DNA of 64,000 bases from Coriobacteriaceae bacterium (GTDB lineage Bacteria; Actinomycetota; Coriobacteriia; Coriobacteriales; Coriobacteriaceae): NCBI GenBank assembly GCA_025992855.1, contig DAJPGB010000001.1, positions 1,488,001-1,552,000 of the forward strand, written 5' to 3'. A program made the translations under genes and the position numbers. Below the pieces are notes generated by a model. That model was not told the DNA's origin and searched no databases. It was given only the letters and a program-made list of their open reading frames with translations. Positions 1 through 7,161 of this stretch are shown here, piece after piece; within the stretch, counting starts at the first letter, position 1, and each line of letters opens with the position of its first letter.

Positions 1-265
1 GGCCTGTGCCGCGTCGCTCATTATGACCTTCGCCATGATGTACCAGACCTTCTTTATCCTGGCGCTGCTCACGACTATCTTTGAGTACAAGCATATTCAC
101 TGCGCGCAAAAGTGGCGTCTGGTGACTAACCTGTTTACCTTCCCGATCTTTATGTTCAGCTATATCCCTATCACGGTGGCCGCGCTGTTCCTGAAGGTCG
201 ACTGGGTTCCTACCCAGCATGCCGTAAACGTCACCCTCGACGAGGTCATGCAAGGTGCCAAATAA
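1..265 (+). CDS. C-terminal end of probable membrane glycosyltransferase (family 2), partial
   Basis: The reading frame is open from the left edge (first full codon at base 2) to the TAA at 263-265, giving 87 visible residues, so the start lies outside the window. The visible part has two hydrophobic stretches (around MMYQTFFILALLTTIF and FTFPIFMFSYIPITVAALFL) and then a short hydrophilic tail with WVPTQHAVNVTLDEV. Membrane segments followed by a W-P-x-x-H-like tail are usual at the C-terminus of processive family 2 glycosyltransferases. That call is inference: the catalytic domain is not visible and another polytopic membrane protein is possible. A terminator-like hairpin follows at once. 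Confidence 0.45.
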   Translation, partial: ACAASLIMTFAMMYQTFFILALLTTIFEYKHIHCAQKWRLVTNLFTFPIFMFSYIPITVAALFLKVDWVPTQHAVNVTLDEVMQGAK

Positions 266-318
266 CCACCACCAAAACCACTGCAAAGGGGACAGGCACC
301 TTTGTGGTGGTTTTTGCT
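264..318 (+). terminator. Rho-independent terminator-like hairpin
   Basis: Arms AACCACCAC (264-272) and GTGGTGGTT (304-312) are complementary and are followed by a T-rich stretch (TTTTTGCTTT). The loop is long (31 nt) and contains the GGGGACAGGCACC string. It begins inside the stop codon of the preceding gene and ends 30 bases before the next start. Confidence 0.55.
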
Positions 319-346
319 TTTGCGATGCAGCTCGAGGAGGCGTCCG

Positions 347-769
347 ATGGTCTATATCCCGTTTTGGATTTGCATCTTTGCCGGCGTGGCAATTGATGCC
401 CGAGAGCGACGGTTTCCCAATGGGCTTGCCGGCGCATGTGCCGTGGCGGCGTTGGCGGGTGTTTGGCTCGACCTCGGTTTGAACACTGCGCTTGACCACG
501 CGGGTCTTGCCGTCATTGTGTATCTTGCTCTCGTGCTGACTGAGTCCCTCTGGCGTCGTCTTCGCCAAATCCCGGGCATCGGCATGGGGGATGCCAAGGC
601 GCTCTTCGCGCTTTGCACGCTCGACCCTATGGGTGGCATCGTGGCATTTGCCGTCGCACTCCTGGCCCTGGCCCTCTCCTGCCTCTTCACAAAATCACGC
701 TCCCTGCCATTGCTCCCGTTTTTGGTGCCGATTTTTGCCATAATCGAGGTCGTGGGCTGCACTTTGTAA
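347..769 (+). CDS. Type IV prepilin peptidase-like protein (A24 family), short form
   Basis: A 140-residue membrane protein with the two aspartate motifs of A24 prepilin peptidases: DARERRFPNG near residue 17 and GIGMGDAKAL near residue 82, the latter being the GxGD-K signature. It has about four hydrophobic segments and lacks the N-terminal cytoplasmic methylase domain of full PilD, so it resembles the short CpaA/TadV form that cleaves leader peptides of type IV or Tad pilins at the membrane. The ATG at 347 has GAGGAGG six bases upstream; in-frame codons further left lack a site. No pilin genes lie nearby, so the substrate is unknown. The family is clear from the motifs; its use here is not. 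Confidence 0.8.
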   Translation: MVYIPFWICIFAGVAIDARERRFPNGLAGACAVAALAGVWLDLGLNTALDHAGLAVIVYLALVLTESLWRRLRQIPGIGMGDAKALFALCTLDPMGGIVAFAVALLALALSCLFTKSRSLPLLPFLVPIFAIIEVVGCTL

Positions 770-800
770 CCGATTGCGCATCCTTCTTAAGGAGCATGCC

Positions 801-2048
801 ATGGCAACTAATCAAGAAACGGCCGTCATTAAGGCGCGCATGGACCGTATTCCCTCGGCGTTGTCGCCCGAGCTTGTCGAGCGCATTGCCGCCGATCGTG
901 CTTCGGGCTATGTCAACCCGTATCGTTGCAACGACGATCAGGTCATTCGTCGTATTGATCGCGCCGCCGACAAAGGCACGCTTATGCGTCCGGCGTTTAT
1001 GCGCGATACCGAAAAGATACTTCATCTTCCGGCGTACGCCCGTTATGCAGGCAAAACGCAGGTCTTTAGCTTCCGTAGCAATGACGATCTGTCACGCCGC
1101 GGTTTGCACGTGCAGCTCGTCTCCCGCATTGCGCGCGATATCGGTCGCGCCCTGGGGCTCAATTGCGATCTGATCGAGGCGATTGGCCTGGGTCACGACT
1201 TGGGACACACGCCTTTCGGCCATGCCGGCGAGCGCTTCCTCAACGATATCTATCATGAGCGTACGGGGCGTTATTTTTTCCATAACGTGCAGTCGGTCCG
1301 CGTGCTCGACGCACTGTACGGCCGCAACGTGTCGCTCCAGACGCTCGACGGCGTGCTATGCCATAACGGCGAGTACGAGCAACGTGTGTTTGAGCTCTCG
1401 GACATGAGCTCCTTTGACCAGTTTGACCAGACGGTTGAGGATTGCATTGCCGCGGGTTACGGCGCAATTGAGCACCTGCGTCCCATGACGCTCGAAGGCT
1501 GCGTGGTCCGCATCTCGGATATCCTTGCCTACGTGGGGCGCGATCGCCAAGACGCCATTGCAGCGGGCCTGCTGTCACCCGACGCCTTTGACGATGACCT
1601 TGGCGGTGCCTACAACAGTTGGATCCTCACGCACGCTTCCATCGATATCGTGGAGCATAGCTATGGTAAGCCGCGCATCGAGATGAGCGAGGACCTGTTT
1701 GAGGAGATCCGCCGGGCCAAGCGCGAGAACTACGAGAAGATCTATAGCAAGGGCGGTATCGAAGGCGACTCCGAGGCGGAGCTGCGCGAAGCCTTCGAAA
1801 AGCTTTACGACCGTTGCCTGCAGGATATAAACGAAGGTGACGAGTCCTCGTATATCTTTAAACACCACATTTCTCGCATCGAGCAGCAGCTTTCCTACTA
1901 CGATCGCGCCTATGCCTGGCAGGACGACAAGGATCAAGCCGTGGTGGATTATATCGCGAGCATGACGGACGGTTATTTCTGCGAACTGACGAGCAAGCTG
2001 TTCCCGGGTCTAAAGTTTCCGCATCGTACCTATATTAACGAACGGTAG
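801..2048 (+). CDS. dgt: dGTPase-like HD-domain triphosphohydrolase
   Basis: 415 residues. The HD metal-binding core is plain: LHVQLVSRIARDIGRALGLN supplies the first His, followed by GLGHDLGHTPFGHAGE with the HD pair. Just before it, the stretch from MRDTEKILH to KTQVF is a dGTPase family hallmark. Members hydrolyse dNTPs (dGTP in the E. coli enzyme) to nucleoside and tripolyphosphate and help tune dNTP pools. The ATG at 801 is chosen because AAGGAG lies six bases upstream. The family is well supported; substrate preference cannot be read from sequence, and bacterial homologues often act on several dNTPs. Confidence 0.85.
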   Translation: MATNQETAVIKARMDRIPSALSPELVERIAADRASGYVNPYRCNDDQVIRRIDRAADKGTLMRPAFMRDTEKILHLPAYARYAGKTQVFSFRSNDDLSRRGLHVQLVSRIARDIGRALGLNCDLIEAIGLGHDLGHTPFGHAGERFLNDIYHERTGRYFFHNVQSVRVLDALYGRNVSLQTLDGVLCHNGEYEQRVFELSDMSSFDQFDQTVEDCIAAGYGAIEHLRPMTLEGCVVRISDILAYVGRDRQDAIAAGLLSPDAFDDDLGGAYNSWILTHASIDIVEHSYGKPRIEMSEDLFEEIRRAKRENYEKIYSKGGIEGDSEAELREAFEKLYDRCLQDINEGDESSYIFKHHISRIEQQLSYYDRAYAWQDDKDQAVVDYIASMTDGYFCELTSKLFPGLKFPHRTYINER

Positions 2049-2063
2049 TTCGTATTAATTCGG

Positions 2064-2069
2064 TATACT
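2064..2069 (+). promoter_or_regulatory. Candidate -10 element for rarA
   Basis: TATACT sits about 40 bases upstream of the rarA start in the short gap after dgt. No good -35 lies 16-18 bases upstream, so this is a weak call. Confidence 0.3.
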
Positions 2070-2108
2070 GTTAGTGGAAAACGTTTTTGATTGATACACG
2101 GGATGGCT

Positions 2109-3458
2109 ATGGACGACCTTTTTTCTGCTTCGACGCGCGAGCGTTCCTTTCAGAATGCGCCGCTTGCGGTGCGCATGCGCCCCAATTCGCTCGACGAGTA
2201 CGTGGGCCAGCAAAAGGCCGTCGGTAAGGGTTCATGGCTGCGTGCCGCGATCGAGCACGACGTGCTTTCGAGCGTGATTCTGTACGGGCCTGCCGGTACG
2301 GGCAAGACGACGCTGGCCCACATTATCGCCAACCATACCAAGAGCGAGTTTGTTGAGGTCAGCGCCGTCACGGGTACCGTGAAGGACCTGCGTCGTGTGA
2401 TTGATGAGGCCAAGACGCGCCTGAATACGTACGACCGCCGCACCATTCTATTCATCGATGAGATTCACCGCTTCTCTAAGTCGCAGCAGGATGCCTTGCT
2501 GCATGCAGTTGAGAACCGTACCGTCATTATGATTGGCGCTACGACAGAGAACCCGTACTTCGAGGTCAACTCGGCACTGCTCTCACGTGGTCGCGTCGTG
2601 GAGCTTGAGCATCTGAAGGATGAGGATATCGCCACGCTTATTGAACGTGCGCTTGAGGCACCGCAGGGTTTGAACGGTAAGTTCTCGGCCGATGAGGATA
2701 CGGTCAAGACCATTTGCACGCTGGCAGCGGGTGACGCTCGCTCGGCGCTCACGACGCTTGAGCTTGCGAGCGAGATTGCCGTCACGCGTCCCGATACCGA
2801 GGGAACGCCAGCGCCTGCGGCGGGGGAGCGCTATCCCATCACCGTGGATGACGTGAAGATCGCCAACCCGCGTCGCGGCTTTACGTATGACAAAAACGGC
2901 GACATGCACTACGACATCATCAGTGCGTTTATTAAGTCTATGCGCGGTAGCGACCCCGATGCCACGATCTATTGGCTCGCGCGCATGATCGATGCTGGGG
3001 AGGATCCTAAGTTTATCGCTCGCCGCATTATGATTCACGCTTCTGAGGATGTTGGCAACGCCGACCCGCAGGCGCTTTTGGTGGCGCATGCTGCCTTTAA
3101 ATCTGCTGAAGTTATTGGCTATCCTGAATGTCGCATTAACCTTGCACAAGCTGCGCTCTATGTGTGCTTGGCGCCCAAGTCCAATGCGTGCGAGGCCTCG
3201 ATCGATGCGGCGCTAGCCGATATCCACAGCAGTGGTCTTCGCGAGGTGCCCAGCTACCTGCGCGATCGCCATCGCCCGGGCAGCGATGAATACGGTGTGT
3301 ATAAGTATCCGCACGATTATCCCGAAGGCTGGGTCGATCAGCGCTATTTGCCCGAAGGCTTGGAACGCGGTGCATTTTGGCAGCCTGCCGGCCGCGGTTG
3401 GGAAGAATGGCGCGTAGAGCAAAGTGAACGCGACCGCAGCGGGAATGCACCGAAGTAG
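2109..3458 (+). CDS. rarA: Replication-associated recombination protein A (RarA/MgsA), AAA+ ATPase
   Basis: 449 residues. Walker A is GPAGTGKTT, Walker B ILFIDEIHRFSK, and the sensor/arginine-finger region reads GATTENPYFEVNSALLSR, all characteristic of the RarA/WRNIP1 clamp-loader-like family that acts at stalled replication forks. The C-terminal half (from about residue 280: YDIISAFIKSMRGSDPDA, then the IARRIMIHASEDVGNADP stretch) is the family's tetramerisation and single-strand-binding domain. The start is uncertain: TTG 2091, ATG 2103 and ATG 2109 are in frame. 2109 is chosen because the protein then begins MDDLF, as homologues do, with GGGATGG just upstream. It follows dgt with a 60-base gap. 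Confidence 0.92.
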   Translation: MDDLFSASTRERSFQNAPLAVRMRPNSLDEYVGQQKAVGKGSWLRAAIEHDVLSSVILYGPAGTGKTTLAHIIANHTKSEFVEVSAVTGTVKDLRRVIDEAKTRLNTYDRRTILFIDEIHRFSKSQQDALLHAVENRTVIMIGATTENPYFEVNSALLSRGRVVELEHLKDEDIATLIERALEAPQGLNGKFSADEDTVKTICTLAAGDARSALTTLELASEIAVTRPDTEGTPAPAAGERYPITVDDVKIANPRRGFTYDKNGDMHYDIISAFIKSMRGSDPDATIYWLARMIDAGEDPKFIARRIMIHASEDVGNADPQALLVAHAAFKSAEVIGYPECRINLAQAALYVCLAPKSNACEASIDAALADIHSSGLREVPSYLRDRHRPGSDEYGVYKYPHDYPEGWVDQRYLPEGLERGAFWQPAGRGWEEWRVEQSERDRSGNAPK

Positions 3459-3558
3459 CTGCTGATTATTTTGTCCCACGTTGCTGCTCATGGCATGTTC
3501 GGTCCCCTTTGGGGTACCATGGAAACCGTCTGTATATCGATTCCTTTGGGAGGCTTGT

Positions 3559-4149
3559 ATGAGTCCCATTCAAATCGCCCTGCTGCTGCTCGCTGTTGCC
3601 GGCGTGTGGGCCATCGTTGAGCTCGCGCTTACCCTGCGCAAGACCCGCACCGTTGTCGACTCGCTCGATAAGACCGTTAACGACCTCAACAACACCATCG
3701 CCGAGGCTCAGCCTGTGGTGGCAAAGCTCGATGGCGCTGTCGATGAGCTCACCCCCGCGCTGGCACAGGTTGAGCCGCTCCTCAAGTCGAGCAAGACTGC
3801 CGTTGATGCTCTGACGTCTAACCTCGTTGAGGTTGAGGCGGTCGTTCGCGACATTTCTGAGGTCACCGGTAGCATGGCCGAGGCCAGCAATGCTGTGTCG
3901 AGCGTGACTGATTCTGCGGCAGGTGCCGTGCAGAAACTCTTTAACAAGGTGAAGGCTCCCGCGGCCGACGCTGAGTGCAAGCTTTCCGCTGCCGAAGAAG
4001 CCGAGCAGCCGACCGAGCGTGTCCTGATTGGCGAAGCCGGGGACGATGTCGCTGCTGGTGACAATGATGCACAGAAGCCTGCTGCTAAAGCAGCCCAGTA
4101 TTACACCTACACGCCCGCCGAGACCTCTGAGGAGTCCTGCGATGAGTAG
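3559..4149 (+). CDS. DUF948-type membrane-anchored coiled-coil protein
   Basis: 196 residues. One N-terminal membrane segment (IALLLLAVAGVWAIVELAL, residues about 4-22) is followed by a long heptad-like helix (TVVDSLDKTVNDLNNTI, VVAKLDGAVDELTPALAQV and similar), then an Ala/Glu-rich tail. This matches DUF948 proteins, which are often linked to general stress operons in Gram-positives. Start at 3559 with GGGAGG five bases upstream. Its end overlaps the next gene by 8 bases, and it heads an operon with an RsbW-like protein, a SigB-type sigma factor and a permease. A scaffold or envelope-sensing role for the sigma system is an inference from context only. Confidence 0.7.
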   Translation: MSPIQIALLLLAVAGVWAIVELALTLRKTRTVVDSLDKTVNDLNNTIAEAQPVVAKLDGAVDELTPALAQVEPLLKSSKTAVDALTSNLVEVEAVVRDISEVTGSMAEASNAVSSVTDSAAGAVQKLFNKVKAPAADAECKLSAAEEAEQPTERVLIGEAGDDVAAGDNDAQKPAAKAAQYYTYTPAETSEESCDE

Positions 4150-4519
4150 CGAAGCAACTTGCCCCATTACGCTGACCGTTGCCGGCGACCCGCGTCTGGC
4201 GCGCCTTGTGCGCATGACGGCGGCAAATGTCGGTGCGCTCTGCTCCATGTCCGTCGATCGCATCGAGGACATTCGTATGGCTGCCGAGGAAGCATTTATT
4301 TTCGGCTGCACGGCTGTTGATTCCGATGACATCTCAATCAAATTCGATGTCGACGAATCTCACGTTGGCATGACCTTTACCTTTGGCGACCAGGCCACCG
4401 TCGACGAGGATGACCAGGCCGCTGTGTATGCCGAGCTCATTTTGGCGAGCGTGTGCGACTCCTACGAAAAGACTGCGGCGCCCCTGACGCTTTCCCTCGA
4501 CCTCAAGGCGGATATCTAA
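4142..4519 (+). CDS. RsbW/SpoIIAB-like anti-sigma factor homologue with degenerate ATP site
   Basis: 125 residues. Small size, position directly before a SigB/SigF-type sigma gene, and the helix DRIEDIRMAAEEAFIFGC match the start of a HATPase-type anti-sigma kinase (RsbW motif: D-x-K-x-A-V-x-E-A-x-x-N-A). Here the N-box Asn position is occupied by a residue in FIFGC, and no G1/G2 glycine motifs (DxGxG) are visible later. It may bind sigma without kinase activity. It overlaps the preceding gene by 8 bases and ends one base before the sigma gene, so it is translationally coupled to both. The family call rests on pattern and context. Confidence 0.65.
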   Translation: MSSEATCPITLTVAGDPRLARLVRMTAANVGALCSMSVDRIEDIRMAAEEAFIFGCTAVDSDDISIKFDVDESHVGMTFTFGDQATVDEDDQAAVYAELILASVCDSYEKTAAPLTLSLDLKADI

Positions 4520-4520
4520 T

Positions 4521-5312
4521 ATGACCGAACGTTCCCGGAGCGGTAAGACCGCTTGGGACAAGGAGAAAACCCGCGAGCTGTTTCGTCGCTATAAAGAGAC
4601 CGGTGACCCGGACGCACGCGAGCAGCTCGTCATGTCCCACATGAACCTGGTAAGGTTTCTTGCCAACAAGTTTAAGAACCGCGGCGAGCCGCTCGATGAC
4701 CTGATGCAGGTTGGTTATTTGGGCCTGCTCAAGGCTATTGACCGCTTTGACCCTGAGCGCGGACTCGAGTTCACCACGTTTGCCACGCCTACCATCTTGG
4801 GCGAGATTAAGCGTCACTTCCGCGACAAGGGCTGGAGCGTGCGCGTGCCCCGTCGCTTGCAGGAGCTCTCGGCCAAGGTCAACCAGGCTACCGATAAGCT
4901 CACCAACGAGCTACAGCGCTCGCCTAAGGTTGAGGAAATCGCTGAGTACTTGGACGTGACGGTCGATGAGGTGCTGGAGGCCATGGAATCGTCTTCGGCC
5001 TATACCTCGGTGCCCATCGAGGCTCCTGGTGCGTCCGATTCGGACGATGCCCCCTCGATTCTCGACCGTTACGCCGACGACGACAACGAGCTCGACTTTA
5101 CCGATGACCGCCTAGTGATCGAGGAAGCCATCCGTGATTTCTCGCCGCGCGAGCGCGAGGTGATTGAGCTGCGCTTTGTGAAGGGCATGACCCAGATCGA
5201 GATCGCCAAGAAGCTGGGTATTTCTCAGGTACAGGTTTCGCGTCTGCTGCGACGCACGCTTAAGAAGATTCAGGACAAGATCGACCCCGACGGAGTGATG
5301 ATTCGTTCATGA
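4521..5312 (+). CDS. sigB: SigB/SigF/SigG-family alternative RNA polymerase sigma factor
   Basis: 263 residues with all parts of a group 3 sigma-70 factor. Region 2 spans about residues 35-105 (MSHMNLVRFLANKFKN, then LDDLMQVGYLGLLKAIDRFD for core binding, and FTTFATPTILGEIKRHFRD for -10 recognition). Region 3 covers about 110-165, and region 4 ends in a helix-turn-helix (MTQIEIAKKLGISQVQVSRL). It probably directs a stress or envelope regulon. The start at 4521 follows the anti-sigma stop by one base, the classical rsbW-sigB order. Its last codons overlap the next gene (ATGA at 5309). No anti-anti-sigma factor is encoded here, so the release switch must lie elsewhere or differ. Confidence 0.9.
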   Translation: MTERSRSGKTAWDKEKTRELFRRYKETGDPDAREQLVMSHMNLVRFLANKFKNRGEPLDDLMQVGYLGLLKAIDRFDPERGLEFTTFATPTILGEIKRHFRDKGWSVRVPRRLQELSAKVNQATDKLTNELQRSPKVEEIAEYLDVTVDEVLEAMESSSAYTSVPIEAPGASDSDDAPSILDRYADDDNELDFTDDRLVIEEAIRDFSPREREVIELRFVKGMTQIEIAKKLGISQVQVSRLLRRTLKKIQDKIDPDGVMIRS

Positions 5313-6721
5313 GTGAGCACCCCCAACAAACCGATCGCGTGCTGCGCGACACCCGCATTCTGACGCTGCGCATTTGGGCTGTTGTCGGCTGCATTGTTAT
5401 TGCTGCTGTCATCTTTAACCTTATGGGCATCCTGGCACCGGTTATTGAGTTTCTCGCCGTCGGCTCCATCATTGCTTTTGTGACGTCCCCGATCACCAAC
5501 TGGCTCGAGCACCATGGCGTGAATCGCGGCATCGGTTCGCTTATCGCGCTTATTGTTGTTGTTGCCGTGCTCGTCGGTGTCGTTTGCATCTTGTCGCCGA
5601 TTCTCTTTGGTCAGATCATGGAAGTCCTGAGCCGCCTGCCCGAGCAGCTTCGTGTTGCGGGTGGCGATCTCAATGAGATGATCTCGCATGCCAAGACGCT
5701 CAACAACACGCCGCTCAAGGAGTATTTGGACGATAATCTTTCGTCCCTGGTTACCGTGGCATCGAAGTATGTGTCTCAGATTGCTGCCGAGCTTGGTCGC
5801 GGTGTGTTCCCGCTCATCACCAATACGGCCTCGCAGTTGTTCGTGATCTTCCTTGGTCTGGTGCTTGCCTACTGGATGGCCTGCGACTACCCTCGCATGC
5901 ATCACGAGATTTGCACCATCATCGGTCAGGAGAAGGAGACCTCGTACCGCTTTATGGTCGCCATCCTTTCTCGCTCTGTCGGCGGCTACATGCGCGGTAT
6001 GGTCGTGACGTCCATCTGCGGTGGTTTCCTCGCCTTTATCGGTTTTTTGATCATCGGTCATCCGTATGCGGCGCTCATGGCTATCTTTACCGGCATCATG
6101 CATTTGGTTCCGGTCGTCGGTCCCTGGGTGAGCGCAGCAATCGCCACGGTACTCGGCTTCATGTTCAGTCCCATGTTGGCGTTATGGACGCTCATCGTGA
6201 CGATGGTCGCGCAAAACGTCACCGATAACGTGATTTCGCCTAAGGTTATGCAGAGCTCGGTGCAGGTGCATCCCATCATGAGCCTCACGGCGCTCGTTAT
6301 TGGCTCGGCACTCATGGGCCCCACCGGCATGATTATTGCCATCCCGCTATGTGCGGCCCTCAAGGGTATCTTCGTGTACTACTTCGAGAATGAGACCGGC
6401 CGCCAGCTTGTGGCCTATGACGGCGCCGTGTTTAAGGGCACACCGTACCGCGATGCCGATGGCAACCCGGTCGCCGCCTACGACGCGCTCGGCGACGACA
6501 CCTTCATCTACGAGTCCGAGCTCATCGGCAACGAGACCGCGCCCGAGGCCCAGGCCATGCCCAAACCCGAGCTCGATAATCCCTGGATGAAGCTCTCGGG
6601 CCTTCAGCCCGATGCCACGGGCTTCTTCAAGAATCCCTTCGCCAAAGACGACGATTTCAATATGAACGACGAAACCAAAACCGGCATCGACGGCTCCATG
6701 GACGATTCGGATTCTAAATAG
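5309..6721 (+). CDS. AI-2E family (PerM/YdbI-like) membrane transporter
   Basis: 470 residues. An N-terminal pair of membrane helices (WAVVGCIVIAAVIFNLMGIL, then the VIEFLAVGSIIAFVTSPI region) is followed by a soluble loop and a C-terminal bundle containing GFLIIGHPYAALMAIFTGI and HLVPVVGPWVSA, the AI-2E/PerM family hallmark; PVVGP is the conserved signature. An approximately 120-residue hydrophilic Asp/Glu-rich tail follows. Members include the AI-2 exporter TqsA and Na+/H+ antiporters, so the substrate is open. The ATGA overlap with the sigma gene puts it in the stress operon, a link to envelope or ion stress that is inferred. Confidence 0.85.
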   Translation: MSEHPQQTDRVLRDTRILTLRIWAVVGCIVIAAVIFNLMGILAPVIEFLAVGSIIAFVTSPITNWLEHHGVNRGIGSLIALIVVVAVLVGVVCILSPILFGQIMEVLSRLPEQLRVAGGDLNEMISHAKTLNNTPLKEYLDDNLSSLVTVASKYVSQIAAELGRGVFPLITNTASQLFVIFLGLVLAYWMACDYPRMHHEICTIIGQEKETSYRFMVAILSRSVGGYMRGMVVTSICGGFLAFIGFLIIGHPYAALMAIFTGIMHLVPVVGPWVSAAIATVLGFMFSPMLALWTLIVTMVAQNVTDNVISPKVMQSSVQVHPIMSLTALVIGSALMGPTGMIIAIPLCAALKGIFVYYFENETGRQLVAYDGAVFKGTPYRDADGNPVAAYDALGDDTFIYESELIGNETAPEAQAMPKPELDNPWMKLSGLQPDATGFFKNPFAKDDDFNMNDETKTGIDGSMDDSDSK

Positions 6722-6727
6722 GTTCTA

Positions 6728-6967
6728 TTAACGTTTCTTGAAGTTGTAAATGACAAGAAACGCGACCAAAGCGATTGATAAGGGGCCGGCTACATAGAAA
6801 AAGAGAACGTCAATTGCGCGTAGAGTGTAATAAGCCTTATCGCCGGACATTACTGTATACAATACGTATCCAAATGATGGTTGGTTTGCGTACCAGCATG
6901 AGAAGGCTAAGAGCGCTAAAAGTGCTACAACCAGAAGTGCATTCAGGACAAATCGTTTGCTTTTCAT
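6728..6967 (-). CDS. Small two-helix membrane protein of unknown function
   Basis: 79 residues on the opposite strand, converging on the sigma operon with a 6-base gap. It has a signal-anchor-like first helix (VLNALLVVALLALLAFSCWY, about residues 8-27) and a second helix (VLFFYVAGPLSIALVAFLVI, about 54-73) before a basic end FKKR. Start chosen at 6967 because GGAAGGA lies seven bases upstream on the minus strand; a longer in-frame start lacks a site. A TATAAT hexamer at 7000-7005 (minus) could be its -10. I do not recognise the family; it could be a membrane stress peptide or a regulator subunit. Confidence 0.6.
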   Translation of the reverse strand: MKSKRFVLNALLVVALLALLAFSCWYANQPSFGYVLYTVMSGDKAYYTLRAIDVLFFYVAGPLSIALVAFLVIYNFKKR

Positions 6968-6999
6968 CGATCGCTCCTTCCGGGTGAATCTTATATGCA

Positions 7000-7005
7000 A
7001 TTATA
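7000..7005 (-). promoter_or_regulatory. Candidate -10 box for the small membrane protein
   Basis: The minus strand reads TATAAT here, 33 bases upstream of the ATG at 6967. No convincing -35 is present at 16-18 bases. Confidence 0.4.
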
Positions 7006-7059
7006 CAGCAGTCCTTTTTCAAAGGATCGCGCAGTACTAAATAACGTGCACTTTCGCTG

Positions 7060-7089
7060 GAGGGTCGCTGTTTGGCGACCCTCTTTTTT
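7060..7089 (+). terminator. Intrinsic terminator-type hairpin upstream of alaS
   Basis: GAGGGTCGC (7060-7068) and GCGACCCTC (7075-7083) form a perfect 9-bp stem with loop TGTTTG, followed by six T residues (7084-7089). No rightward gene lies just upstream (the neighbour points left), so it either stops read-through from the sigma operon or attenuates an alaS leader. I see no T-box consensus. Confidence 0.75.
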
Positions 7090-7115
7090 GCACAGGCGCG
7101 GCGGGATGGTAATAT
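7088..7115 (+). promoter_or_regulatory. Candidate alaS promoter
   Basis: -35 TTGCAC (7088-7093) and -10 TAATAT (7110-7115) are separated by 16 bases, just after the hairpin's T-run and about 45 bases before the alaS start. If real, alaS is transcribed independently of the hairpin. Confidence 0.45.
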
Positions 7116-7161
7116 CGTTACGTTTGAACTGTTTCGATGTGAAACCGAGGAGATTCCCTCT

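Noticed and set aside
285..303. GGGGACAGGCACC string as a dispersed repeat
   Set aside because: It occurs once in this window, inside a terminator loop, so a repeat family cannot be supported from here.
6968..7161. T-box riboswitch before alaS
   Set aside because: A terminator hairpin is present, but the T-box sequence (AGGGTGGNACCGCG-like) and specifier-loop structures are not.
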